Of a DNA stretch of 64,000 bases, positions 43,542 through 53,315 are shown piece after piece. Below the pieces are notes generated by a model. That model was not told the DNA's origin and ran no database searches. It saw nothing but the letters and a program-made list of their open reading frames with translations. The stretch is from Candidatus Babeliales bacterium (GTDB lineage Bacteria > Babelota > Babeliae > Babelales > Vermiphilaceae), in NCBI GenBank assembly GCA_035944115.1, contig DASZBJ010000017.1, forward strand, positions 81,809-145,808. The letters are read 5' to 3'. The position numbers and the translations under genes are program-made. How positions within the stretch are numbered: position 1 is the stretch's first letter; every line of letters starts with the position of its first letter.

Positions 43542-45383
43542 TTACAACTTACTCTTAATCTTTTTTATTACTTGTTTATATCCAGGCAGCCGTTTCGTAT
43601 GCGCCTCTTTTAAATATGCTACCACTGCTGCATGCCCCCTGGTTTGTGCTATTTCCCAGGCTTTTAGCCCCCCTATATCTGAATCCTTGATATCTACATC
43701 AGCACCGGCACCTACTAAAAGCTTTACCATCGCTAAATCTCCATTTCGCGCCGCATACATCAACGCTGTTTTTTTTATTGAATCTTGAATATTCAAATCC
43801 ACTTTTTGTCGTATTAAAGCATCAATAATAGGAATTTGCCCGGTTCGGACTGCCACTATTAATAATGTATCGCCAGAAGCATAGTGAACATCCAAGTTAG
43901 CTTTTTGCTCTATTAAAAATTCTGCAACTTTTGACAATCCCTTTTCGACTGCAATCATTAATCCTGTCTTGCCGTTATCGTCTTTTGCATTGATATCAGC
44001 TCCCTTTGCTAACGAATTTTTAATCATCTCAATTGCATTCGGCATGGCAACCGCTTCAAAGACCTCAGGTATTGATAAACGATCAAGCGCTTGAGAGACT
44101 GTGCTTTTTTCTTGCGGCGTCAAAGGCCTTGGTTGCACAGCCTCAGCCGGTACCGCATACTCTTTATTGCCCAATAAGCTTTTTTTCATACGACGCAAAA
44201 GCGGCTCTTGGTACTGTGCAAAAAGTTTGGCTGAAACTGCGGCGACATGCCTTTTATATTCTTGTAGTTGCTGCGGTGTTAGAGTAGTAAATCTAAACAT
44301 CTTCGCACCCATATCAGGATTTAATAACGGCCCGGCCTTTGAAAAAAAGAGCCGCAATTGTATTGACTTTGAATCTTTAAATAAGCTTCCTTGGTTCTGC
44401 AGCAGTTCAAGAATTTTATGACACCGTACATAGCGCTGATGTAGCGAATCATAATCACCTATATCATCATGCGCATATTTTATTTGAGTAACCATTGGTG
44501 AGCCATATCTACTCAGAATTGGATCTTTTTGAGGAACCCCCCATGCTCGTGAAAGATATGCACAATCATCCACTAATTTTTTTGGTATAAAGATTTGTAT
44601 GATATCACCGGTCTTGATAGGAAAAATCTTATTAATATTAAATAAATCAACGATTGTCTGATCTATTGCATTCTGCGCAAATCCATATTTTTGCAATATA
44701 GTTTCTAAAGTATGCTTAACCACACCTTGTATACTCTTATTTTGCAAAAAATAACTCCATGTGCATTCATCATCCCAATCAAAATTACCAAATAGCACCG
44801 GGTTTACCGCCATGAGAACCGCCCGGATATCATCACGATCATCATTCAAGCGTCCTTTTCCAGCTGCAAATGGATTAGGGATACCAAAACTATCTAAATA
44901 ACTATTCACATCTTTAAAATCAGATCCGTCTGCCCAAAAACGTAAAAATTCAAAATCGGAACGTAAAGACTGCTTTTTGTTTTGGTTGCTCCAGTTATAG
45001 AGATTTTTTAAACATTCTACGACCAGGCGATTGTCTTGTTGTTGTGCATGATAAAAAACAAAATAATCATCTTTATATCGCTCTTCATTATCAAGCATCT
45101 GCTCTATTATTGCATTGCCGTATTTTTTTAATTCATCTTTCCACGTTCGCTTAATGCGTTCGCAATACTCTGGTTTTTCAAGAAATTGCGATGTTGCTGC
45201 AACATCCTCTGGAGCAATAGCAGATTGTTGCTTAGGCTGCTGCAACTGTCCGCCAATACGTTTTAACCGCTCTTGCGCTCGTTTTGCTGAAGGGTCTGTT
45301 GGTTTAGCCGCATGCACTTGCAAACTCAAACCAAAATTAATTAAAACCGTGATGACTAAACCATTTTTTATAAATCGCTTCAT
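43542..45383 (-). CDS. Exported ankyrin protein with unknown N-terminal domain (ANK-2)
   Basis: The product is 613 aa; GGGGGA lies six bases before ATG. Same plan as its sisters: signal peptide, SAKRAQERLKRIGGQL helix, conserved domain (FVFYHAQQQDNR, DFEFLRFWADGSDFKDVNSYLDSFGIPNPF, LRLFFSKAGPLLNPDMGAKMFRFTTL), then four ankyrin repeats (about 475-595) and the basic tail KQVIKKIKSKL. The linker before the repeats (VFEAVAMPNAIEMIKNSLAKGADI) is found in all members. It is 31 bases from ANK-3. Confidence 0.87.
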   Translation of the reverse strand: MKRFIKNGLVITVLINFGLSLQVHAAKPTDPSAKRAQERLKRIGGQLQQPKQQSAIAPEDVAATSQFLEKPEYCERIKRTWKDELKKYGNAIIEQMLDNEERYKDDYFVFYHAQQQDNRLVVECLKNLYNWSNQNKKQSLRSDFEFLRFWADGSDFKDVNSYLDSFGIPNPFAAGKGRLNDDRDDIRAVLMAVNPVLFGNFDWDDECTWSYFLQNKSIQGVVKHTLETILQKYGFAQNAIDQTIVDLFNINKIFPIKTGDIIQIFIPKKLVDDCAYLSRAWGVPQKDPILSRYGSPMVTQIKYAHDDIGDYDSLHQRYVRCHKILELLQNQGSLFKDSKSIQLRLFFSKAGPLLNPDMGAKMFRFTTLTPQQLQEYKRHVAAVSAKLFAQYQEPLLRRMKKSLLGNKEYAVPAEAVQPRPLTPQEKSTVSQALDRLSIPEVFEAVAMPNAIEMIKNSLAKGADINAKDDNGKTGLMIAVEKGLSKVAEFLIEQKANLDVHYASGDTLLIVAVRTGQIPIIDALIRQKVDLNIQDSIKKTALMYAARNGDLAMVKLLVGAGADVDIKDSDIGGLKAWEIAQTRGHAAVVAYLKEAHTKRLPGYKQVIKKIKSKL

Positions 45384-45414
45384 TGTTATTCCCCCTACAC
45401 CCTAATTTTATAAC

Positions 45415-47844
45415 TTACAATTTACTCTTCTTTTGCCCCAGATTTTGTTGTACTTCCTGAAGATATTCAAGAATTTGTCGCCTAGATGGGTTTTCTTCTA
45501 TTATAAGTAGCCCGCTTTCCTTGGCTTCTTTGTCTTGTGCTTTCTCTTTCGCTACCTCCGCCTCAGCAATTGCTATAACGCTCTTACCACCATTGGTTTG
45601 AGCATTAATATCTGCACCTGCTTCTATTAAAAGCTTTACCATCGATGGGTTACCACCAAGCACTGCATACATTAATGCTGTGGCACCATTCTTATGTCTC
45701 ACATTAACATCCGTATTGCCCTGTTTAAGGATTAAATGTACAAGATCAAATAAAGAACTAAACGCCGCACGCATTAACAATGGCACATCATCCTGTTTAT
45801 TTTTTTGTTGATCTTGTTTAATTTCCAAATATCTTTGAATCTCATAATAAGTTCCCATCGTTGGCAATCGCTCTTTAAATGCAACCCCGGACCTTTCTGT
45901 AGCTATATTAATCGCCGTTTTACCATCTTTATCTTTACTATTAATATCCGCACCTCCTTCAACTAAAGCGTATACGCTACTTAGTTTTCCCCTTCGGATA
46001 TTTTGTATTAATGCAGTATCACCTACATTATCTGTAGCATTAAGATCTGCTCCTCGCTGTATTAAATAGCCTATAACATCGATCTTTCCTGCAAGTCCTG
46101 CGTACATTAATGGAGTCCATCCCTGCCTGTTTTGAATGTTTACAGTAGCACCTTTTGTTGACAACAATTGCAAAACATCCAAGCTTCCTCTTTGAACCGC
46201 ATACGTTAACGCTGTATCATTACCAATATCTTGAACATCTACGGCAGCGCCTTTTTCTATCAAGAATTTTACCACGTCTAATTTGCTCAACTTGATTGCA
46301 TACATTAATGAGGTTCTTCCTAGTTGATCTTGAATATTTATATCAGCACCTTGTGCTACTAAAAACTGTACCACATCTAGCTTACCCATCTTGGCTGCAT
46401 ATATTAACGGAGTCTGTCCATCTTCATTTCGAATATTTATATCAACACCTTTTGCCAAAATTTTTTTTATTTGCTCAATGGCGTTTTGATCACTAATTGC
46501 ATCAAATAAATCAACTATTTCTGTCAAGCTACCTACCGTTTGCGCAACTACACCTCTTTCCTCCACAGAAAGAGTGCGGGGTGCCTGTATTGCAGGCTGC
46601 TTGGCTCTTTTTATCTGACTCAAATTCGCAAAAAGTTTGTTTGAAACAGTTTCTACTGCATCCCTATATTCCTGCATCTGCTCTGGAGAAAGCGTAGTAA
46701 ACCGAAACATCCTTGCACCCATATCAGGATTTAATAGAGGTCCTGTCTTTGAAAAGAACAGCCGCAACTGCAGATGCTCTAAATCTTTAATATTTTTTCC
46801 TTGTACCTGTAAGAATTCAAGAACTCCACTACTTCTTACGTACCGTTGACGTATTTGGTCATAGTCATCTCGCGCAATCGTATTGCCATCCACATCAACA
46901 ATATATCCCCTTTTCGGTATCCCATAAATCTCTGAAAGATATGCATATTCATTCACCATATTTTTAGGTATGAATATTTGCACCAGATCACCGGTCCTCG
47001 TGGGAAACCGTTTTACAATATCACTAAGATCCGTTATAAATTTGTGATCTATATTAACTTGCGTGAAAATCTCTTTTAAAGCGCTTTCTACAAAATCGTC
47101 TATGTTAAAATTCTTTAAAAAATAGTTCCATGTACATGAACCCGACTGATCAAAATTGCCGAACAATACTGCATTTACCGATAATAATACCGTACGAATT
47201 TCAGGCTTCAAATCATTAAGCGCCATTCTGGCTACAGAAAATGGGTTAGGAATACCAAAGCTATCTAAATAACTATTTACATCCTTATAATCAGACCCTT
47301 CTTTCCAAAAGCGAAGAAACTCAAAGTCAGATCGTAATGGATTTTCAGAATGCCCACTGTTATATAAATTCCTTAGAAGCTCTATAATGATACGGTTTTC
47401 TTGTCGTTGTCCATGATAAAAAACAAAATGCGTATCTCTGTAACGTTCTTCATTTTCTAATATTTGCTGAATAATAGTGTTGCCGTATTTACGTAATTCA
47501 TCTTTCCATGTTTTCCTAATTGCCTGGCAATATTCAAGCTTCTCAATAAATTGACTGGTCGCACCAACATCTTCCGGTGCAATAGCTGACTGTTGCTTTG
47601 GTTGCTGCAGTTGTCCGCCAATCCGTTTTAATCGATCCTGCGCTCTTTTTGCTGATTCATCACTTGTCGGAGCTGCTGCAACTGGCGGTTGCTCTTTTGG
47701 CTCTACCTGCGCCTTGATACGCCCTAATCGTCTTTGTGCTCGCTCTGCTGATGTATCGACTGGCTTGGCTGCATACAACTGCAAACTCAAACAAAAATTG
47801 ATTAAAACCGTAATTAATACACTATTTTTTATAAATCGTTTCAT
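45415..47844 (-). CDS. Exported ankyrin protein with unknown N-terminal domain (ANK-3)
   Basis: The product is 809 aa from ATG 47844 (AGGGGG six bases upstream). After the signal peptide it has two SAxRAQxRLxRI helices (SAERAQRRLGRI, SAKRAQDRLKRI), the conserved domain, and about nine ankyrin-type repeats. The middle six are very regular (LGRTSLMYAIKLSKLDVVKFLIEKGA). A less regular insertion (KERLPTMGTYYEIQRYLEIKQDQQKNKQ) breaks the stack near residue 675. It ends NLGQKKSKL. Repeat number differs from each sister, as expected if units are gained and lost by recombination. Confidence 0.87.
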   Translation of the reverse strand: MKRFIKNSVLITVLINFCLSLQLYAAKPVDTSAERAQRRLGRIKAQVEPKEQPPVAAAPTSDESAKRAQDRLKRIGGQLQQPKQQSAIAPEDVGATSQFIEKLEYCQAIRKTWKDELRKYGNTIIQQILENEERYRDTHFVFYHGQRQENRIIIELLRNLYNSGHSENPLRSDFEFLRFWKEGSDYKDVNSYLDSFGIPNPFSVARMALNDLKPEIRTVLLSVNAVLFGNFDQSGSCTWNYFLKNFNIDDFVESALKEIFTQVNIDHKFITDLSDIVKRFPTRTGDLVQIFIPKNMVNEYAYLSEIYGIPKRGYIVDVDGNTIARDDYDQIRQRYVRSSGVLEFLQVQGKNIKDLEHLQLRLFFSKTGPLLNPDMGARMFRFTTLSPEQMQEYRDAVETVSNKLFANLSQIKRAKQPAIQAPRTLSVEERGVVAQTVGSLTEIVDLFDAISDQNAIEQIKKILAKGVDINIRNEDGQTPLIYAAKMGKLDVVQFLVAQGADINIQDQLGRTSLMYAIKLSKLDVVKFLIEKGAAVDVQDIGNDTALTYAVQRGSLDVLQLLSTKGATVNIQNRQGWTPLMYAGLAGKIDVIGYLIQRGADLNATDNVGDTALIQNIRRGKLSSVYALVEGGADINSKDKDGKTAINIATERSGVAFKERLPTMGTYYEIQRYLEIKQDQQKNKQDDVPLLMRAAFSSLFDLVHLILKQGNTDVNVRHKNGATALMYAVLGGNPSMVKLLIEAGADINAQTNGGKSVIAIAEAEVAKEKAQDKEAKESGLLIIEENPSRRQILEYLQEVQQNLGQKKSKL

Positions 47845-47867
47845 TTGATTCCCCCTAATCATTAAAC

Positions 47868-50495
47868 CTACAACTTACTCTTAATCTTTTTTATTACTTG
47901 CTTAGCCCCAGATAATCGCTTTGTATATACATCTTTTAAATATTGAACAACTGATTCATGCCCTTTTGCTTGCGCATATTGCCAAGCTAGTACTCCATTT
48001 TTATCCTTGGCATCAATATCAGCACCGGCCTCCACCAAAAATTTTACGATTGCTAAATTCCCACTGGCAGCGGCATACATGAGCGCTGTCATACTAGAAG
48101 AACTGATAGCTTCAATATCAACACCTGCTTTTACCAAAAACTGCACAACATCTAATTTATTTTTTTGAACTGCGTATATTAATGGTGTCCACCCAGGGAT
48201 GGTTGAATCTCTACGATCAGAAACAATCTGCTCCTTAGGAAACTTTTTAATCCATTGCATCGCATCTGGGTGATCAATCGCTTTAAAAATATCACTCAAT
48301 AGCTCTAAAGACTCTAGATAATCAACTACATGTCCCCTACGGTGAGCCTTAGCCAATTGCAAAGCTGTCCTTCCCCGTACATTTTCAGCGTTAATATCGG
48401 CACCCGCTTCAACCAACAACTTTGCTACCTCTACCGCTGTTTCCGCTGGAGAAGCCGCCGCATACATCAATGCGGTCTCACCATTATCATCTTTGGCATT
48501 AACATCAGCTTTCAATTTTATCAATAATTGGGCCGAATCTAATATTCCTTGATTAGCCACAACCATCAATGCTGTTTTGCCGCCTACTTCTCGTCCAAAT
48601 GCTATACCTCGAGCATTAATATCAACACCTGCATCTATCAAAAACTGTATCACATCTAACTTTTTTAATTGAGCTGCAGCCATTAATGGAGTTCGACCAT
48701 GATCATCTCTGGCATAAGGAACTATTAATTCTTTAGGGAACTTTTTCAGCCATTGCATTGCATCAGGATGTTCAATTACTACAAACAAATTTCTCGACAG
48801 TCGCTGTAACTGAAGATATTCAACAACCTTTACCTGATTCTTCTGTTTAGCTATATCTAAGGCTGCAGTTCTTTGTGGGTCTTTAATCTCAATGTTCGCA
48901 CCAGCGGCTACCAAATTTTTTACCATATCTAAATTACCTGCTTTGGCTGCATACATTAATGCTGTACGGCCATATCTATCTCGGGCATCAATAACAATAC
49001 CTGGTATTTTCGCCAAAAACTCCACAACATCAAGCTTTCCTTTTTCAACTGCAACTGTTAGTAAAGTTGTCCCGCTGTCATCAACGTCATTTATATTAAC
49101 CCCTTTTGCTACCAATTTTTTAATCATTGCAAGCGCATTAGGTAGAGCAATTGCTTCAAATAAATCTGGTTCAGTTACATCTTCAATCGCTCGTGCAACT
49201 ATATCTTGCTCTTGCGCCGTAAGAACCCTTTTACTTGTTCCTGTTTCGAATCCAAAAACCGCAGATTTCATTCGAGTAAGTAGACCAGGATGGGTCCCAA
49301 AGATATTGTCTACAACACCTGCCACCTGTCGCTTATATTCTTGTAGTTGGGCTGGCGTGAGAGTAGTAAATCGAAATATCTTCGCCCCCATATCAGGATT
49401 CAGTAACGGCCCCGTTTTTGCAAAGAACAGCCGTAACTGCATATTTTTTGTATCTGCAAAACGCCTGCCTGCATTTTGTAAAAACTCAAGTACCCCACTG
49501 CAACGCACATACCGCTCACGCGTAACGTCATAATCATTTTCTGCAATAAACTTCCCATCGACATCAAAAATATATTGTTTTTGTGGAACACCATAATATT
49601 TTGAAAGATATGCATATTTATCAACTATATTTTTTGGTATAAATATCTGCACAAGGTCCCCCGTTTCAGTAGGAAATTGTTCTACAATCGTAGTGAGATC
49701 CTTAATAAATTTTTGATCAAGCTTAACTTGGCTAAAAATTACTTTTAAAGCGCTTTCGACAAAATTTTCTATATTAAAATTCTGCAAAAAATAAGCCCAT
49801 GTACATGAACCAGATTGATCAAAATTGCCAAATAAGACTGGATTTACTGATAACAGCACTGTGCGAATTTTGGGATCAAGATCGCTCAGAACAGGGTCAT
49901 CTACTTTAAATGGATTTGGAATACCAAAGCTATCTAAATAACTATTAACATCCGGATAGTCAGACCCTTCTTTCCAAAAACGTAAAAATTCAAAATCAGA
50001 ACGTACAGGTTTGCCCGTTTCGACTCTATATAAATTTCTTAGAAGCTCTACAACAATACGATTTTCTTGCCGTTGCCCATGATAAAAAACGAAATGACTT
50101 TCTTTATAGCGCTCTTCGTTATCTAACATCTCTTTTATTATCGTCTTACCATATTTTCTGAGCTCTTCTTTCCATGTTTTTTTAATATTTTCACAGTACT
50201 CAGGCCGCAAAAATTCAGATGTAGCGCCAACATCTTCTGGTGAAAGAACTGACTGTGGCTTAGGCTGCTTCAACTGTCCGCCAATCCGTTTTAACCGCTC
50301 TTGCGCTCGTTTTCCTGATTCATCAGCAACGGCAGGTATTTGCTCTTTGGGTTGCACTTGACCGGTAATGCGACCTAATCGCCCTTGCGCCGTTTGTGCA
50401 GATTGATCCACTGGCTTGGCGGCATGCACCTGCAAACTCATACCAAAATTCATAAGAACCGTTATTAATAGACTATTTTTTATAAACTGCTTCAT
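47868..50495 (-). CDS. Exported ankyrin protein with unknown N-terminal domain (ANK-4)
   Basis: The product is 875 aa, the first and longest of the four. Signal peptide, two SAQTAQGRLGRI/SGKRAQERLKRI helices, the conserved domain (about 75-410), then three ankyrin blocks. Each block opens with a related linker: LFEAIALPNALAMIKKLVAKG, VVIEHPDAMQWLKKFPKE and KAIDHPDAMQWIKKFPKE. Blocks two and three therefore arose by copying a whole linker-plus-repeats unit. Tail KQVIKKIKSKL. It is 23 bases from ANK-3's start, so the four probably form one operon. Confidence 0.87.
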   Translation of the reverse strand: MKQFIKNSLLITVLMNFGMSLQVHAAKPVDQSAQTAQGRLGRITGQVQPKEQIPAVADESGKRAQERLKRIGGQLKQPKPQSVLSPEDVGATSEFLRPEYCENIKKTWKEELRKYGKTIIKEMLDNEERYKESHFVFYHGQRQENRIVVELLRNLYRVETGKPVRSDFEFLRFWKEGSDYPDVNSYLDSFGIPNPFKVDDPVLSDLDPKIRTVLLSVNPVLFGNFDQSGSCTWAYFLQNFNIENFVESALKVIFSQVKLDQKFIKDLTTIVEQFPTETGDLVQIFIPKNIVDKYAYLSKYYGVPQKQYIFDVDGKFIAENDYDVTRERYVRCSGVLEFLQNAGRRFADTKNMQLRLFFAKTGPLLNPDMGAKIFRFTTLTPAQLQEYKRQVAGVVDNIFGTHPGLLTRMKSAVFGFETGTSKRVLTAQEQDIVARAIEDVTEPDLFEAIALPNALAMIKKLVAKGVNINDVDDSGTTLLTVAVEKGKLDVVEFLAKIPGIVIDARDRYGRTALMYAAKAGNLDMVKNLVAAGANIEIKDPQRTAALDIAKQKNQVKVVEYLQLQRLSRNLFVVIEHPDAMQWLKKFPKELIVPYARDDHGRTPLMAAAQLKKLDVIQFLIDAGVDINARGIAFGREVGGKTALMVVANQGILDSAQLLIKLKADVNAKDDNGETALMYAAASPAETAVEVAKLLVEAGADINAENVRGRTALQLAKAHRRGHVVDYLESLELLSDIFKAIDHPDAMQWIKKFPKEQIVSDRRDSTIPGWTPLIYAVQKNKLDVVQFLVKAGVDIEAISSSSMTALMYAAASGNLAIVKFLVEAGADIDAKDKNGVLAWQYAQAKGHESVVQYLKDVYTKRLSGAKQVIKKIKSKL

Positions 50496-50663
50496 TGTGC
50501 CTTCCTCTCTCGATTACATACCATATAAGAACATAATATATTATCGAGGATAACAATTGACAATTCAAATAGTCAATGACCGCCGCAAATACGACGGCAA
50601 AGCATTATCACTAAAGCATAGAGACAGCGTGCATTGTTTTTTATTTTTTATTTCGATAAGAAA

Positions 50664-51332
50664 CTATCGCTTCATTAATCCCGGTATTTCGCACGTATCT
50701 CTGACAAAACAAAACGCGAAATCTAAATCATCGGTGACTCTAAATAGATCTAAATGTTCCTTTGCTATAAAACCATGTTGCAACACCTCAGTATTCAACC
50801 ATGCCATAAATGGGGCCCAATATTCGGTACCAATCAGCACGACCGGTAACGGTTTCATCTTTTTTGTCTGAATGAGCGTTACGATCTCAGAAAACTCATC
50901 TATCGTGCCAAATCCTCCAGGAAAGACTACAAATCCAGCAGAAAGACGTGTCAACAACCATTTGCGAGCAAAAAAATAATTAAGCGCAAAAGATTCTTGC
51001 ACACATGCATTCAGCTTTTCACCTAATTCTGTAACACTAATTCCAACACTTTTTGCATAACTCCCCTTGCGAGGTACCGCACCACAATTTGCAGCCTCCA
51101 TAATTCCTGGTCCGCCGCCCGTTAATACTGAAATATCAACGTTAATGAGCATGCTTGCCAATGTATGCGCCTGTTGCGCATAAAGATCGGTCTGTGGTGA
51201 TCGTGCGCTTCCAAAAATCGTCACGATCGGTTGTGGTAAATGCGACACACGCCAATATCCGTAGAGCATCTGAAAATATACACGAGTAAGATGCCACCAG
51301 ACCCAAAAAACTTCTTTTAACTTTTTTAACAT
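50664..51332 (-). CDS. LOG-family protein (nucleotide 5'-monophosphate phosphoribohydrolase-like)
   Basis: The product is 222 aa. LOG proteins cleave cytokinin or purine nucleotide monophosphates to base and ribose phosphate, and are often mis-named lysine decarboxylases. Signature PGGFGTIDEFSE (about 137) and TGGGPGIMEAAN (about 70) are both complete, as is the R/K-containing segment FFARKWLL. The N-terminal 30 residues (VWWHLTRVYFQMLYGYW) are an extra aromatic helix that may touch the membrane. The true substrate in this organism is open. Confidence 0.88.
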   Translation of the reverse strand: MLKKLKEVFWVWWHLTRVYFQMLYGYWRVSHLPQPIVTIFGSARSPQTDLYAQQAHTLASMLINVDISVLTGGGPGIMEAANCGAVPRKGSYAKSVGISVTELGEKLNACVQESFALNYFFARKWLLTRLSAGFVVFPGGFGTIDEFSEIVTLIQTKKMKPLPVVLIGTEYWAPFMAWLNTEVLQHGFIAKEHLDLFRVTDDLDFAFCFVRDTCEIPGLMKR

Positions 51333-51336
51333 TACT

Positions 51337-51418
51337 AGGCTCCTTTTGTACTCATAAAATCATCTTCTTTAAAGTCGATTGATTCAAAAACTTCATAGCG
51401 CACATCACCTTTTTTTCC
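51337..51418 (-). pseudogene. Orphan second C-terminal tail of an AMMECR1-type gene
   Basis: Minus-strand translation gives KKGDVRYEVFESIDFKEDDF and a stop, which parallels KKGDVQFEVFEAVDFSEAEF near the end of the neighbouring gene. The run of A before it is two bases longer, shifting the frame, and a GC-rich palindromic element (51431-51500) lies between the two tails. It is the leftover end of a duplicated or displaced gene. Confidence 0.7.
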
Positions 51419-51420
51419 AC

Positions 51421-53034
51421 CTACGCACTAAGCTTCCTACTTCGCCCATCCTGAGCTACGTCGGACAGGCCGGCGGACTGCGCCGCCAAGGATGGTTTCG
51501 CTGTAATTCCATTTACAAACTCCGCCTCACTAAAATCAACAGCTTCAAAAACTTCGAATTGCACGTCACCTTTTTTCCATGCATCGGCTGGCAAACCAGC
51601 TTTTTTACTCAATTGCGATAATGTTGTAGGCAAATCCCACCCAAATTCAGTTGCCACGTGCGGTAAGAACAAAGCAGTCTGTGTTCCCTGCGTTACAATA
51701 ATACCGTCTCGGCCAATCACAATATCTTTATAACTTTTTATCGGCTTTGGATCGGTAAGCACTGAAATGGAAATGGTAAGATCTGGAAGTTCTGCTGCGG
51801 TCACCGGACTAAATCGTGAATCTTCCAGCGCTGATGCACGGGTCATCGCAATAACCGATTTATAAATAGGATCCTGTGTTGTAGTACGGCCAATACAACC
51901 GCGCAACAATCCCTTTTTGTACAACGTAACAAACACACCTTGTTGTTTGCTATTTTGCTTTGTGATAATCGGATATGATAACTCTTGCGGCAATTTTTTT
52001 TCAAACAACTGCTGTAATGTTGCACGCGCGCAGGCAAGTAGCGCTCGCTTATCATACATAGTTAATTGATCTTTTTGTGCAACATGTTGCGCCCTACGTT
52101 CTACAAAAACCATACCCACGTAGCTTACACTCTCATCTTTTTGCCCAGTTATTTCCGCTGACGTTTTATAGGCAACTAATTGTGGCACAACGTCACCAAA
52201 AACTCCCTGCTTGAGCAATGTTACCAAAATGGCAATCGGTGTGCGCCCGCAAATAGTTGCACCCGTTTTGCTAACATATGATAAAAATGATTCCATAGAA
52301 TAATTTTGAATCGCCTGTAATGCGCCAGAATCAAGCTGCATAATCCGCTGCTGAATAAAATCATGAACCGGTGTGTATCCAAATTTTTTACCATAATGGG
52401 TAAAATCAGAACTCACCACTACCAAAGTAGTTAGATCAATAAATGGAATAAGGGCTGTTGCAACGTTCCGAATTTGTTCCAGAGAAAGCTCTCCGACAAT
52501 GAGCGGCACCACAGCAGCCTGCGGCAAATAGGTTTGTATGAGTGGCAGCTGCATTTCAAATGAATGCTCCACGCGATACACATGCTGATTTTCCACAAAT
52601 AACGGATCTGATTTCAGTTGTTTTATGATCGCTTGATCAATCTTTACTGAACCCAGCGGCGTTTCATATAACTCAAATGCTGGTATCGCAATACCAGCAA
52701 ATGGAACACGATGCGATGGGGCCAACACAATCACCCGCCGCACCACCGATCCTTTAAGCAATCGATATGCCGCTACAGCCACATCCCCGGAATATGCGTA
52801 CCCTGCATGCGGAGCAATCATACAACGAACTGGTGATAGATTTGCTCCAAACGATGCCTCGGCTATCTTATCTAGCTCTTGCATCGTATTGCGCAACGAC
52901 TGCGGATTGGTTGGATACCATCCCTGCAGATGAGCATAAAAAATATTATTACTATGCTCCATCTGCTTAAATGCGCACAATAACGCACCACATACCAACA
53001 CAAGACCTACAAATTTGTACTGCGCTTCACGCAT
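51421..53034 (-). CDS. Memo-like and AMMECR1-like fusion protein (AmmeMemoRadiSam B+A)
   Basis: The product is 537 aa from ATG 53034 (AAGGAG eight bases upstream). N-terminal hydrophobic segment (about 5-20); Memo-like domain (about 30-310) with RCMIAPHAGYAYSG, VLAPSHRVPF, VEHSFEMQLPLI, VVSSDFTHYG and TICGRTP, which carry the His and Cys residues of the family; AMMECR1-like domain (about 330-510) with LRGCIG, ASALEDSRFSPV and FLPHVATEFGWD. The radical SAM partner that usually completes this set is not in the window. The last 23 residues come from a GC-rich repeat. The family's role is linked to nucleobase or RNA modification but is unproven. Confidence 0.88.
   Translation of the reverse strand: MREAQYKFVGLVLVCGALLCAFKQMEHSNNIFYAHLQGWYPTNPQSLRNTMQELDKIAEASFGANLSPVRCMIAPHAGYAYSGDVAVAAYRLLKGSVVRRVIVLAPSHRVPFAGIAIPAFELYETPLGSVKIDQAIIKQLKSDPLFVENQHVYRVEHSFEMQLPLIQTYLPQAAVVPLIVGELSLEQIRNVATALIPFIDLTTLVVVSSDFTHYGKKFGYTPVHDFIQQRIMQLDSGALQAIQNYSMESFLSYVSKTGATICGRTPIAILVTLLKQGVFGDVVPQLVAYKTSAEITGQKDESVSYVGMVFVERRAQHVAQKDQLTMYDKRALLACARATLQQLFEKKLPQELSYPIITKQNSKQQGVFVTLYKKGLLRGCIGRTTTQDPIYKSVIAMTRASALEDSRFSPVTAAELPDLTISISVLTDPKPIKSYKDIVIGRDGIIVTQGTQTALFLPHVATEFGWDLPTTLSQLSKKAGLPADAWKKGDVQFEVFEAVDFSEAEFVNGITAKPSLAAQSAGLSDVAQDGRSRKLSA
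51431..51500. repeat. GC-rich palindromic element in a coding 3' end
   Basis: About 65% GC against a background near 40%. CCATCC (51447) pairs with GGATGG (51491) as an outer stem and GGCGG with CCGCC (about 51471-51488) as an inner one. It encodes the residues SLAAQSAGLSDVAQDGRS and lies exactly between the two copies of the KKGDV tail. Confidence 0.65.
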
Positions 53035-53233
53035 ATTTAACACTCCTTTTTTAAAAAAACTTGCAACAATTCCATTAAGAATAGATCGCACTACATGCTC
53101 CTGTAATCACAGGACTATCAAACTCCTCTGCAGTCATCAACAAAAATGGGATTTCTCACCTATCCGATTCTCTCAATCACCTTTTTTAATCTAAATTAAA
53201 AGAATTCTAAATAAAAAAAGCGCCACCCTAAAC

Positions 53234-53253
53234 GCTCAACTGGCCAATTGAGC
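53234..53253. promoter_or_regulatory. 20-bp palindrome
   Basis: GCTCAACTGGCCAATTGAGC is a palindrome with one mismatched pair. It lies just upstream of the promoter at 53263-53290 and shares TGGCCAAT with the palindrome in the promoter at 7214-7241. A regulator site is possible; a weak terminator is the alternative. Confidence 0.4.
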
Positions 53254-53262
53254 CTTCTCTAT

Positions 53263-53290
53263 TTGAATTTTTATTCTTTTTTGATATAGT
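53263..53290 (+). promoter_or_regulatory. Promoter of the exported hydrolase gene
   Basis: TTGAAT (53263-53268), 16 bases, TATAGT (53285-53290). The transcript would carry a leader of roughly 100 bases before the start at 53396. Confidence 0.55.
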
Positions 53291-53315
53291 AATGGCGATA
53301 AGGAAAAGTGTAATA

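Noticed and set aside
48892..49533. 213-codon plus-strand frame inside ANK-4
   Set aside because: Antisense of a clear ankyrin gene; several similar shadows occur opposite all repeat genes.
50664..51332. Lysine decarboxylase
   Set aside because: The PGGxGTxxE signature is that of LOG phosphoribohydrolases; the older name is a database error.
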